Below are positions 8,501 through 15,689 of a DNA stretch of 45,907 nucleotides, piece by piece. Below the pieces are notes generated by a model, which ran no database searches, was not told where the DNA came from, and saw only the letters and a list, made by a program, of their open reading frames with translations. A program made the position numbers and the translations under genes. Source of the DNA: an uncultured bacterium (GTDB lineage Bacteria > Verrucomicrobiota > Kiritimatiellia > RFP12 > UBA1067); assembly GCA_902801025.1 (NCBI GenBank), contig CADCGZ010000038.1, positions 1-45,907 on the forward strand. The letters run 5' to 3'. Every line of letters starts with the position of its first letter. Position 1 is the first letter of the stretch.

Positions 8501-10786
8501 GAAACCGGAGCGTTCTTCGCGAATCGTCTGGCCAAGGAGGTTTTCGTATCGCTTGGTGAAGCGCGGCGAAGAGGCTGTTTCGCCATGCACGGTGCGCGAC
8601 CAGCGCGTGCCGTCGGGGAGAATGCCGTAGGTGTGGAACTCGGGGGTAACGGCGGTGCCGGTGATGGAGATGGTGTCGCCGTTGGGGGCGCGCGAGTACG
8701 TTTCGGTAGAAGTGTTGGAGTTACAGACGAACTCGGTTCGGTCGTCGGAACTATAGGTCGTCGTCGTGGTATTGCCGAGCTGGTCGACGCGGGCGATCTC
8801 ACGGCCGAGGGCGTCGTAACGGGTACGGGTCGCTGGGAGGCCAACTTGTGCCGAATAGTTGGTTTGCCAAGTCGCAACTTGACGACCAAGGTCGTCGTAC
8901 TCGTAGCAGGTCGTGAGCCACGTGACGTTGGTCATGTCGAGTGGGATCAGACGCGACGAAGCGATTATGCGCCCTTCGTCGTCGTAGTCCCAAGTAGTAG
9001 TAGAGCCGTCTGGCTGAACCTCCGAAACCTTATGGCAGCAGTCCCACGCCGTGGTCGTCACCTGACCGGCGAGGTTTTCGAGCGATGTGCGCTTGCCTTC
9101 GGAATTGTATGTCATGCGGTTTCTGGAGATAGTATACCAAATTCCCTCGATGTACGCCTCGGTACGCGTTTCGATTTCTTCGCCGCGAGCATTGGTAACC
9201 GTGATGTCGCGGGTCGTCTTGCCGAAGACGGGAGCGGGAGATTGTTCGTGGAGATGAGTAATAGTGCGAATCCAAGTGTTGGATGAAAGATCGTAGTCGT
9301 AGTGGTCGAGCTTGCCGTCCTCATGGCGTATGGATGCGACAAAGCCAGAGCGAGGATCATTTGCAACGACGGGGTAGAACGCAGTCACAGTGCGAAGAAC
9401 GTTAGTGCCGCCATAGGCCGCGCCCTGAGTGCCGACGCGCTCGACGATGTTGGTGAGAGGCGAATAGACGTAGTATGTGCGCTCGCACTCGATGCCGCTG
9501 AGCGTCTTGACAATCGTGCGCGGGCGAGTGTCGACGGGCAACACGGGGTCGCTTGGATCAACCGGCGTGTAGTCGTATGTCGTCACCTCGGTCATCATGT
9601 CAGGACCGGAACGCGTCTCTGAGGTCACACGGTCAAGGTTGTCGTAGGCGTACTGTATTAGCAGCCCCGACTGATGCTGCTCCGTCTTGACCTGGCCCTT
9701 GCCATTGCCGGAAGTGTAGTACGTCCAAGTCGTCGTGTCGGTGACGCCGCCGAAGCCCACGTCCGTCTTATTGACCTGCGCGGCCCGTTCATCGTCGATG
9801 AAACATTCCTTGCGTTCCTCCAAGCCAGACGGCCTCGTGAGCGACCATTCGCGCATCGCGTAGTCGAATACATACCGCAGTGGATCGCCACCTCCCTTTC
9901 GGATCGTGACAATCGCCCTCTTTCCGTCGTTCTCGCGGCGTATGGAGACATGCTCGACGGTTTGACCCGCAGGAACAACGTAGAGGCCTGTGGCTGCGTC
10001 CTTCTGTGGCTGCTCCTGGAGCGCATAGACCGCGACATCGTAGCCGAGAAAGTCCGCAGTCCGCGTTACATTCGCAAGCCGGGAGGGAGTCAGATACTGC
10101 CTCACGCCGACGGAGTCGTAGACAATGTCGACGCCCATGTCGGCGGGAGCATGCACGACCCCTCGCTCGTCAGTTATCGAGACGAGAGCCCCAAGCGCAC
10201 CGGTCATGTTAGTCGCGAGGAACCTGCGCTTGGTCCCGTCGCCGACGTAGAGGTCGTAGTAGACGGGATCGTGCGTCGTAGCCCAACCCTCCGAGTCAAC
10301 CATCTGAAGCCGTGCGTCCATCTTGATGTGGACGCCGGGGTCGGGCCTGCCGAGGGACTCTCCGTTCGCAAAGACAAAGTACACGGTCTCGCCATTCGGA
10401 TGGGAGAACAGCACCTCGGCGGGAGTCACGCCGTCCGGCATCGTCTTCTGGCCAATCCGCTTGAACGTGTAGCCGCCGAGAACGGCATGGAGCGACTCGG
10501 CGGTGAATATCGACGGCGAGTCGTCATCAGCCATTATCTTGAGCGCACAGGGCATGGCGCCAGTCCACGGCGTCGTCTCGCCAAGGCCTATGTCGACCTT
10601 GATGCAGTCGACGGAGACCTGTCTGCGCGGGCATCCGCAGTCCTCGCTTTTCGGGTCGCATTTCGGCAGATTTCTTCTCGTGTCCGGTCCCGCGAGAGCA
10701 TCGTCGCAGCAGAGCGAAAGAAACGCCGCGACGACCGCGGCAAACAGCATGGAGTCAGCACTCGTGGAATGTGTCTTCGTATTCAT
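5516..10786 (-). CDS. RHS1: exported RHS/YD-repeat protein with HEVLH C-terminal domain
   Basis: About 1756 residues from the ATG at 10786, preferred for an AGGA seven bases upstream; an ATG at 10804 is also in frame. Order: signal peptide; Cys-rich segment with CGC; N-terminal domain shared with RHS2 and RHS3 (GETTPWTG motif); a long series of YD repeats (YDALGR, YDSFG, YDNLDR); an RHS core near YYNYRHY...VYGVWNRRDP ending WLGL; and a unique C-terminal domain of about 192 residues. That domain carries HEVLHVIG about 48 residues from the end plus cysteine clusters (TCCNDPC, GGCGC), suggesting a zinc metallopeptidase-like effector. RHS shells typically encapsulate C-terminal toxins. Four palindromic inserts and one microsatellite are translated in frame within the repeat region. 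It lies 48 bases downstream of a frameshifted DUF1573-CcdA gene and 42 bases upstream of a lipoprotein gene. Toxicity is inference. Confidence 0.85.
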   Translation of the reverse strand: MNTKTHSTSADSMLFAAVVAAFLSLCCDDALAGPDTRRNLPKCDPKSEDCGCPRRQVSVDCIKVDIGLGETTPWTGAMPCALKIMADDDSPSIFTAESLHAVLGGYTFKRIGQKTMPDGVTPAEVLFSHPNGETVYFVFANGESLGRPDPGVHIKMDARLQMVDSEGWATTHDPVYYDLYVGDGTKRRFLATNMTGALGALVSITDERGVVHAPADMGVDIVYDSVGVRQYLTPSRLANVTRTADFLGYDVAVYALQEQPQKDAATGLYVVPAGQTVEHVSIRRENDGKRAIVTIRKGGGDPLRYVFDYAMREWSLTRPSGLEERKECFIDDERAAQVNKTDVGFGGVTDTTTWTYYTSGNGKGQVKTEQHQSGLLIQYAYDNLDRVTSETRSGPDMMTEVTTYDYTPVDPSDPVLPVDTRPRTIVKTLSGIECERTYYVYSPLTNIVERVGTQGAAYGGTNVLRTVTAFYPVVANDPRSGFVASIRHEDGKLDHYDYDLSSNTWIRTITHLHEQSPAPVFGKTTRDITVTNARGEEIETRTEAYIEGIWYTISRNRMTYNSEGKRTSLENLAGQVTTTAWDCCHKVSEVQPDGSTTTWDYDDEGRIIASSRLIPLDMTNVTWLTTCYEYDDLGRQVATWQTNYSAQVGLPATRTRYDALGREIARVDQLGNTTTTTYSSDDRTEFVCNSNTSTETYSRAPNGDTISITGTAVTPEFHTYGILPDGTRWSRTVHGETASSPRFTKRYENLLGQTIREERSGFQGAILATVNAYDSFGRLVSTSADYEPTVEYTYDVLGNRVATTKTVGRAVPSAPQGGPASVPAETEWRKTETLSSFVLDDSIIWLTQTNIVSCSDSSIAPLVTSSARQLTGLIATLPARLRSFDVRGNVTETETLVDSSFVTSRQTVPYATNMPLSLSRYGVSLKDVSVSAVTNTVAYDALGRQVAQTDGRGNTRRTEYNSLGQRSASIDALGNRTTYAYDQFGNLASVTDPLGNATVYEYNLRGRKTYEGGATYPVRYTYDIFGNKVTMTTYRDETGGTGVSPVQGDVTTWLYDEASGSMTNKVYADCKGPTYSYTPSGKLSRRIWARGIVTDYAYDNWGSLTNTVYSDGTPTISLSYDTLGRQTEAHDAAGVTTFLYDSFGSLTNETVIGVSGTNTIIRHWDNYGRSQGYSLVGLAAPCQPQRQSTLAYDPATGRLASMLADGSETSFVWNYLDGSDLKSSLAYPNGLTATWTYDANNLLLQVCNATPTNIISQYDYTYDAAGRRVTCAKSGSAFAQDDTLSYGYNEKSELTNAVAAIDADYRYAYAFDDIGNRESSSERGTNTTYAANNLNQCTLVGRVVPNAPQEEFTPQFDDDGNQTLIKTETGVCEVQYNGENRPVRWINGDTVISMSYDRMGRRVTKNAQRFVYDGYLQIANFERTSTNSQLFIWDPTEPVATRPLVWNFSTFQPFNFSTSYYFHDGNKNVSEVVAENGDIAAHYEYTPFGTVIAQRGASAAANPWRFSSEYADDDSGVVYYNYRHYCAVYGVWNRRDPLHNQVAKGGLYSFVENAAIIKTDWLGLVAFEDCPSDFTSKCSKEIREIIKTLKTILKDNIVSAEVDEIVNILDGGGFFTGAQSTARTKWNNVSVIKSRISEIIAKLESGGLKATCCNDPCYEEKNKDSGALYVRPNDETPSLVNYRGKIIICPKGLKNNAEAWGGCGCLILHEVLHVIGLKANEEEFNRQNYRRDNAMIKLANELLKTSKKHCKGYDVK
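6411..6448. repeat. Microsatellite-like tract in RHS1
   Basis: Near-tandem AAGTTGAAAAG/GGTTGAAAAG units on the plus strand are translated on the minus strand as NFSTFQPFNFSTS. RHS2 and RHS3 lack this insert at the equivalent point before the YYFHDGNKNV/YYTHDGNKNV segment. Confidence 0.75.
6744..6770. repeat. In-frame palindrome a in RHS1
   Basis: GGCGCGTTG-GGGA-CAACGCGCC followed by CTACC. On the minus strand it reads GGTAGGGCGCGTTG and encodes VGRVVPNAPQ. RHS3 goes directly from NSLNQYTAV to DDFVPQF at this site. Confidence 0.8.
7236..7262. repeat. In-frame palindrome b in RHS1
   Basis: GGCTGGCAG-GGGG-CTGCCAGCC followed by CTACC, encoding VGLAAPCQPQ. At the same site RHS2 has NGARQTT and RHS3 has NATRQTT without the hairpin. 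Confidence 0.75.
7648..7668. repeat. In-frame palindrome c in RHS1
   Basis: GAACGGGCG-AGA-CGCCCGTTC, encoding GGTGVSPVQG. RHS2 and RHS3 have unrelated short sequence (NESSRQNAGD, NESLGPDSGD) here. Confidence 0.7.
8316..8369. repeat. Tandem in-frame palindromes d in RHS1
   Basis: A GCCGGC-N6-GCCGGC hairpin (8316-8333) is followed by GGCGCGCTG-GGGA-CAGCGCGCC (8343-8364) and CTACC. Together they encode VGRAVPSAPQGGPASVPAE. RHS3 carries a different hairpin at the same site; RHS2 has no hairpin there. Confidence 0.75.
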
Positions 10787-10834
10787 TTTCAGTCCTGCTT
10801 TCATTTGTTAGTTAGACAAGCCGCACCTCCGTCG

Positions 10835-11966
10835 TCACATCGCCCCCCAGGCCATCTCTGCAAGCCGTGCGCCGAAGCGCATGAGGATGAGCGCCCCGAG
10901 GCTCGCGAAAACGACGCCAAGCGCGATCTTCGACGGAAAAACATTGCGCTTCGACCAGCGTGACATCCGTTCGGAGTCCGCGCCATTCGCCGCAAGGACG
11001 AACACGACGATGAGAGGCGTGATGAACGCGAGGTTGTAGACCGAGAGCAGCGCGAAGGAGCGCCACGCCCCAGGCTCGCGCGAGATGAGCGCAAGGACAG
11101 GCACGTAGACCTGTCCCGTGCAAAGCGAATCGAGAAGCGTCACGAGGACTCCGCATCCAAGTCCCGCGGCGACAACAGCTGGGCCGCCCCAGCTTGCCTC
11201 GGCTACCGCACGGATGAGCTTCTTAACGCGACCCGGAAGCTGAAGCGCGATTACAGACGGCTCCCTCGCCCTGCGATAGCGGAAAGCGTCGCGGACACTC
11301 AGCGCTGCGAGCACGAAGAGAGAGGCCGCGAGCGCAATCATCACGACGTCGTGCATGGTGCGGAGCCCCTCCAGCGCTTTGATCGCCTGCATGAGTCCGA
11401 GTCCCATCGCCATGTAGGTGAGGAACGATCCGGCGCAAAACGCCCAGCCACCGAGCATCCGCGCACGGCGCCTGCGTCCCCCGACTGCGAGAATGCCGGC
11501 GAGCACGATTACGATTGAGAACGCGCAGGGGTTGAAGCCGTCCGCGATTCCCGCAAGGACGATTGCCGGAAGCGTGAAGCGCGAGGCGGCGTTAGACGTC
11601 TGTCCTTCGACGGCCATTCCAGTAACGGGAATGTTTATCACGGGGCTTTCGGGGTCGTCGCAAAGAATCTGGACGTGCTTCGAGAACTCGCCCGGAAGCA
11701 TGGCCTTGAGCGACACCGAAAGCGTCGCGGAAGACGAGGACTCGATGCGCATAGCCGAGAGCGCGGCATCAGCACCGCAACAGCCCTTCACCTGCGAAAC
11801 GGCGACAGGCAAAGTCGAGACGTTGCGAAGCACAACAGAACGCCACACCATCGGGTGGCACGACAAGCCGAGAAGCTGCAAAGGATGTCGATGCGGCAAA
11901 GGCACCGATCGTCGCAGCAAACAGCATCGAAATTCGACAAGCAGCCAGTATAGACTTCGCACTCAT
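10835..11966 (-). pseudogene. DUF1573 / CcdA-DsbD-like gene with a 20-bp deletion frameshift
   Basis: A paralogue of the gene at 2986-1880: DUF1573-like domain, then a polytopic CcdA-like domain with GFNPC and SLCTG cysteines. The natural start is ATG 11966, giving a signal peptide (MSAKSILAACRISMLFAATI). After PPDGVAF the frame is lost. Aligned to the intact copy, exactly 20 bases (encoding roughly GEIPAGS) are missing, and restoring 20 bases puts the rest in frame. The remaining frame is open to the stop at 10835. A stretch of about 100 bases just downstream of the deletion is nearly identical to the other copy although the flanks diverge. The ATG lies right at the end of cassette B, and RHS1 begins 48 bases downstream. 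It is either a recent pseudogene or an assembly error; if intact it would supply thiol chemistry to the RHS1 operon. Confidence 0.75.
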
Positions 11967-11973
11967 GTGGGGA

Positions 11974-12134
11974 AGTATAGAAAAGAATTCCTACAAATTT
12001 CCTACAAAATTCCTACAGTTTTGTAGGAAATGGGGGATAAGTGGGCAAAATGCGCGGAACTGCCGCGAAAAATCGCGTGAATATTTTTCTCTAAATCGCA
12101 ATAAATGGCATTGACAACTGCCATTCTGGATTAG
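11974..12134 (-). promoter_or_regulatory. Promoter-leader cassette, copy B (heads RHS1 operon)
   Basis: Minus-strand TTGTCA (12117-12112) and TAGAGA (12093-12088) are 18 bases apart, with the perfect inverted repeat AATGGCA-N8-TGCCATT over the -35 box. The TGTAGGAA array follows and ends only about ten bases before the ATG at 11966. Cassette B together with the adjacent gene-end fragment (12138-12247) forms one block duplicated with copy A. Confidence 0.65.
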
Positions 12135-12137
12135 CGC

Positions 12138-12247
12138 TTATACAGAAACACCCAGCCCTTTTAGGCTTAGCAGCACGAGGACGCCGAGAAGCGCGAAGAC
12201 GAGGCCTATCGCGATCTTGGCGAAAATTACATTGCGGAAGGACCATT
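12138..12247 (-). pseudogene. 3' remnant of a DUF1573-CcdA gene
   Basis: On the minus strand the sequence reads like the last ~36 residues of the intact gene at 1880-2986 (RNVIFAKIAIGLVFALLG, then VLVLLSLKGL and a stop). It joins the cassette in the same way as copy A does, so gene end and cassette were copied as a single unit. Nothing upstream of codon ~330 remains; unrelated sequence is joined at 12248. Confidence 0.8.
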
Positions 12248-12436
12248 ATCCTCAGCAGGATGAGCCAAAGAGGATTCAATACGTTTAGGATTAAATCTCT
12301 GATCCAGCACACGCCATACAGTAACATTGGGGCAAAAGAAAGGGTTAAGTATCCTGCATCTCCTCATGCCGAACAGGATATCACAATCTCAAGTTAGTGT
12401 GGTAATTTACTGTGGCAATCAGGTCTGACCCTGTAG
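12248..12436 (-). mobile_element. Remnant of a transposon-like element end
   Basis: The minus strand begins CTACAGGGTCAGACCTGATTGCCACAGTAAATTACCACA and continues with GTGATATCCTGTT, matching the right end of the element at 33551-33777 (terminal CTACAGGGTCAGACTTGATTACCACAG and a similar GATATACTGTT). A short frame (MRRCRILNPFF..., 12367-12227) runs from just inside this end into the CcdA remnant. The element end supplies the last codons of the overlapping frame at 12789-12394, so it truncated that frame. Exact left boundary not determined. Confidence 0.45.
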
Positions 12437-12789
12437 GCACGCAAAAAATGCCCTCCAAGCAGTCGGTCTTTGTTTTCCAATGGGGCGAAGAGTGTACGGA
12501 TGCGGAATATCTCTTCTTCATACCCAGCCGAATTCGGATTGACGGTCTTAGCGACGTCATAACACCAAAGCAAAGTCCATGTTGAATTCCCATATGTATT
12601 TGCGATGACATCAACCATCTCAAACCACCTAGCGTCCCTTGCCACATTTTCAACCATCACCGATCTCCAATCCTTGATTTTTGAAATTATTGATTCCGTA
12701 TCTTTTGGTTCGATTCCATTCCTGACTACTTTCTGATATGCGCGAGAATCCAACTGATTTCGCCAGAGAAGTCGGACATGACGGCGCAC
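12394..12789 (-). other. Overlapping or frameshifted frame after the DUF3800 gene, cut by an element end
   Basis: A 131-residue frame overlaps the DUF3800 gene end in a different phase. From about residue 14 the sequence (RNGIEPKDTESIISKIKDW, then LLWCYDVAKTVN) has protein-like composition, but there is no ribosome binding site or good start. Its last ~11 residues (VRPDCHSKLPH) are read from the transposon-like end at 12394-12436; nearly the same tail (VRLDYHSKLPQ) appears on the RHS fragment at 33740-33985. It may be a frameshifted continuation of the DUF3800 protein or a separate truncated gene. I cannot name a family. Confidence 0.35.
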
Positions 12790-13730
12790 GGCCTAAACAA
12801 CCAGCGATCAATGGGGAACTCGTTGTAAAGATCCATTACACGCCGCCCGTATTCATTATCTCCCGTTGGCGCGAACAAGCTTTTTGCGGCACACACGGCA
12901 CCCCCTGCGAGAATGTCCGACAACTGCAAGTCTTCCTCAACCCGAGAATCGGCGGACTCAAGCCCCTTGAAATGTCTGAGAGGAAAATCAACAGTAACGC
13001 CATCGGCAACCTGTGTCGGTCCGCAGTCACTCGATGCGAACTTCAGTATTTCCGACTCCGCCTCATCAATGGCTGCCGAACTATCATAAACGATTTTGAA
13101 AGGCTCCTGCAACTGGAGTTCCAGTTGCGTTATCAGTCCTGTCAGACATGCCACCTGAAGCTGTAACGCCGGATCGTGTGCAAAGGCTGAAATCACCCTT
13201 GGATGTCGTTTCCGGACCGCACTGACCAACCAAGCCAGATTCTCGTTCTTCACATCTCCCACGGCAGACAGGAAATAACCCATATTTTCATTGGGAAACC
13301 GCGCCGCATCCTGATAGACCGTCAATACGCGCTTGAATTCCTCGCCACCGAACAGTTCGGGGTGCCAGTACAGCATTCGAGCCAGGAGCGATGAGTCCGG
13401 AGTCCCGCTCAAGAAGAGCGGATTTGCGGGCGCGACACAATCGTAGATAAACGACTCGATCAGCAAATGTCGCTTCGACATAACATACGAAATGCCGTTG
13501 CACCGCTCCAATAGGTACCGCTGGGCTTCGATGAGTTCTTTATCATGCCGACCACCCCTGTGCAGCACGACATGCTTCAGCTCCGATCCTTGAAAACGCT
13601 GGAAACACTGTCGAACATTGTCAAGCGCACCATCGCAAGGCACAACAGCAGAAAGCGCAAAGACCGGCTGATCTGAACGAAGCAGATCAGGCCCAGTATG
13701 TCCACATTCGTCTATGTAGACCTCAATCAC
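12726..13730 (-). CDS. DUF3800 protein (RNase H-like fold)
   Basis: A 334-residue protein. The N-terminus MIEVYIDECGHTG and the C-terminal LQLSDILAGG (D272) match the DUF3800 pattern, where an early Asp-Glu and a late Asp form an RNase H-like acidic site. The start is GTG at 13730, with AAGGA about six bases upstream and 12 bases between it and the stop of the HExxH gene; together with the matching orientation this implies one transcript. DUF3800 proteins are scattered in prophages, islands and defence loci and their substrates are mostly unknown. A nucleic-acid role is inferred from the fold only. A further open frame overlaps its 3' end in another phase, so the C-terminus may be altered. 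Confidence 0.75.
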   Translation of the reverse strand: MIEVYIDECGHTGPDLLRSDQPVFALSAVVPCDGALDNVRQCFQRFQGSELKHVVLHRGGRHDKELIEAQRYLLERCNGISYVMSKRHLLIESFIYDCVAPANPLFLSGTPDSSLLARMLYWHPELFGGEEFKRVLTVYQDAARFPNENMGYFLSAVGDVKNENLAWLVSAVRKRHPRVISAFAHDPALQLQVACLTGLITQLELQLQEPFKIVYDSSAAIDEAESEILKFASSDCGPTQVADGVTVDFPLRHFKGLESADSRVEEDLQLSDILAGGAVCAAKSLFAPTGDNEYGRRVMDLYNEFPIDRWLFRPCAVMSDFSGEISWILAHIRK

Positions 13731-13742
13731 ATTGCATCCTTT

Positions 13743-14966
13743 TCAATCATCCGTCAGTTTTAAGCCTTCCAGTCCCATCGCCTTCCATACTGCTTGATAT
13801 GGACACACCTGTCCATTAACGCAGGTACGGCTCCAAGGACGAATATTACACATTGCGTCTGGCCTAACGTTTAATCCGTTCAAATGAGACTTCATGCATG
13901 CATTGTACATTCCGCATTGAATGTTCGGATCACGCACAACACTATCAATGACCGCCTCTACGGCGATGGATGTTTGGTCTCGATCGCCATACGCCGTATG
14001 CGATAACTGCTCCAAAATACCACTTGCATTTTTAATTGGCGGAGACCCCACATTCCCTAGAACAATCATAAACCAATACGGGAACAGCCCTTCATCCTTC
14101 TTCGACGATGCCACCGTTAATGAGTATAATTTTGAAAACACTGGCGGTATTTCAAAAAGCTTTTGCAGCCCTTGATATAGCCGCGTCATGCTATTCTGAA
14201 GTTGCACAAAGACATTCGACACAAACAACCTCTGTATGTTTTCAACAATCTCACTCGACAGATCTGACGCAAATAGCAGTCCTCGCTTATGAGCCAAGTT
14301 CGTGACATTTGCATAGAAATCACCTTGTCGCAGTGTCGGCAAAGATCCCTTCAGCGACAATAGCAACCTATAAAATGCGTACCCTGGATTTTTCGTACGC
14401 AATGCAACCTCACAAACATCAAGCAGTTCACACATAGACAATGTCCCAGCACCCAACATTGAGGCAGAGACAGAACGTGTTACCGTATATCTCTTTGTAT
14501 CATTCTCCCGCACCCCATAATATGCTTCCTGAAGGATCCTCGCGACACCTTCGACAAGCTCAAGCGCACCGATACTATCCGCCTTATTTGCACCAAGACA
14601 TGCTGCTTGCCACGAAGAATTCCTTACTTTGATTTTCTTCTGATATTCACTTGAATATTTTATTGGCGTCAATACTATTTCCCCATCCTGAGCTTTTTCG
14701 ACACCTGCTTTATATATTTCATAAATCTGCCATTGCCGACAAAGAAACAGCAATTGCATTGGATAAAACAACGCCGCTTGAATCTGATGTATGTATTCAT
14801 GAAAAAATGTACTTGCATATTCCTGGTCATGCGTTGTCGTTGTCCCTGCTATTTGCCTTTGAAATATTGAAAACAAATCGCCCTCAACATTCATATCTAT
14901 GTAAGGGACGCCTTCATTAAAACGGCCTAACGTCACCAAATCCAAAAGTCTTATTTCATCAATCAT
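13743..14966 (-). CDS. HExxH putative metallopeptidase with Cys-rich tail
   Basis: A 407-residue soluble protein without a signal peptide. FFHEYIHQIQ (H56, E57, H60) is a zincin motif, and ELVEGVA (136-142) supplies a possible third ligand as in gluzincins. The C-terminus holds cysteines spaced CGMYNAC ... MCNIRPWSRTCVNGQVC, which could bind zinc or an Fe-S cluster. AGGAG sits close before the ATG. It is translated just ahead of a DUF3800 protein, so the two probably act together; composition is more AT-rich than the RHS genes, suggesting separate acquisition. I know no characterised family with this full arrangement. A cytoplasmic protease paired with a nuclease-like protein would fit a defence or toxin module, but this is inference. 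Confidence 0.65.
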   Translation of the reverse strand: MIDEIRLLDLVTLGRFNEGVPYIDMNVEGDLFSIFQRQIAGTTTTHDQEYASTFFHEYIHQIQAALFYPMQLLFLCRQWQIYEIYKAGVEKAQDGEIVLTPIKYSSEYQKKIKVRNSSWQAACLGANKADSIGALELVEGVARILQEAYYGVRENDTKRYTVTRSVSASMLGAGTLSMCELLDVCEVALRTKNPGYAFYRLLLSLKGSLPTLRQGDFYANVTNLAHKRGLLFASDLSSEIVENIQRLFVSNVFVQLQNSMTRLYQGLQKLFEIPPVFSKLYSLTVASSKKDEGLFPYWFMIVLGNVGSPPIKNASGILEQLSHTAYGDRDQTSIAVEAVIDSVVRDPNIQCGMYNACMKSHLNGLNVRPDAMCNIRPWSRTCVNGQVCPYQAVWKAMGLEGLKLTDD

Positions 14967-15038
14967 AATTTCTCCTCTACGCCGTAGTTCATTTTAGATA
15001 TCTTTCAAACACTTTGTCTCTTGCGCTATGTAGCGCCT

Positions 15039-15425
15039 TCACACACCTACCTCAATGCGGCGCACCAGCTCGTTCGCCCATGCGACGGCCTCGGCGGCAG
15101 TCGGCAAGACGTCGCTGTTGTCGAGGAGGTTGTTCCGGGCCAGCACATAGAGATCATCCCATGAGGGCAACGCCGTCACTCCCGTCGGCCACGGTTGCCG
15201 CCGCCGATAGTCAAAAAGCCGCTGGCAGACAGATTTCACCTCGGCATAGTCGATTTGGGACCGATTGCAAATGAGCTGTAGATCAATAAGATCGTGCGCC
15301 CGTTCGCTCCCCGCCTCGGAAACGGCGTGAAGCTTCTGCGCAATCTGGTAGGCAAGCTTCATGACCGGGAGGAGCCCAGAAGGGTCTGAGCTTATTGATA
15401 TAGTAGAATTGATACAGTAGATCAT
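15039..15425 (-). pseudogene. C-terminal remnant of an AbiEii-like nucleotidyltransferase toxin
   Basis: About 128 codons. The segment YQIAQKLHAVSEAGSERAHD followed by LIDLQLI matches the conserved helix of AbiEii/DUF1814 nucleotidyltransferases (typically A-x-K-hydrophobic-HA...R-x-KD-hydrophobic-x-D). The N-terminal catalytic half with the GSD...D motif is absent, and an RHS remnant is joined just upstream at 15443. No antitoxin gene (AbiEi-like) is visible. It is therefore a broken toxin rather than a working abortive-infection pair. Confidence 0.6.
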
Positions 15426-15442
15426 GTCAGTCGGTACTTCTT

Positions 15443-15609
15443 CTCCGAAACCTTATGACAGCAGTCCCACGCCGTGGTCGTTACCTGACCGGCAAGGTTC
15501 TCGCTTCGGATGCGCTTGCCTTGTTCATTGTACGTCATCTAGTTTCTGGCAATAGTATACCAAACCTCGCCAATGTACGCCTCGGTTTTCTGTTCGAGAA
15601 TTTCGCCGC
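15443..15609 (-). pseudogene. Internal RHS fragment
   Basis: This segment matches RHS1 around 9017-9185 by eye: the minus strand encodes EAYIGEVWYTIARN, then a TAG stop, then MTYNEQGKR and AWDCCHKVS-like sequence. The stop codon and both truncated ends show it is not functional. It abuts the AbiEii-like remnant on one side and a GACCCTGTA-type element end (about 15668-15682) on the other. Confidence 0.75.
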
Positions 15610-15689
15610 ACGGCACACGACACAGTCCCCATGGCATCAAGCATATACAGTATAGCTTATATAGAAGGGTCCGACCCTGTAAGGCTCCA

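Noticed and set aside
7274..9286. 670-codon plus-strand frame opposite RHS1
   Set aside because: Antisense shadow of the YD repeats; Gly/Val/Arg-rich with no domain, while the minus strand is clearly an RHS protein.
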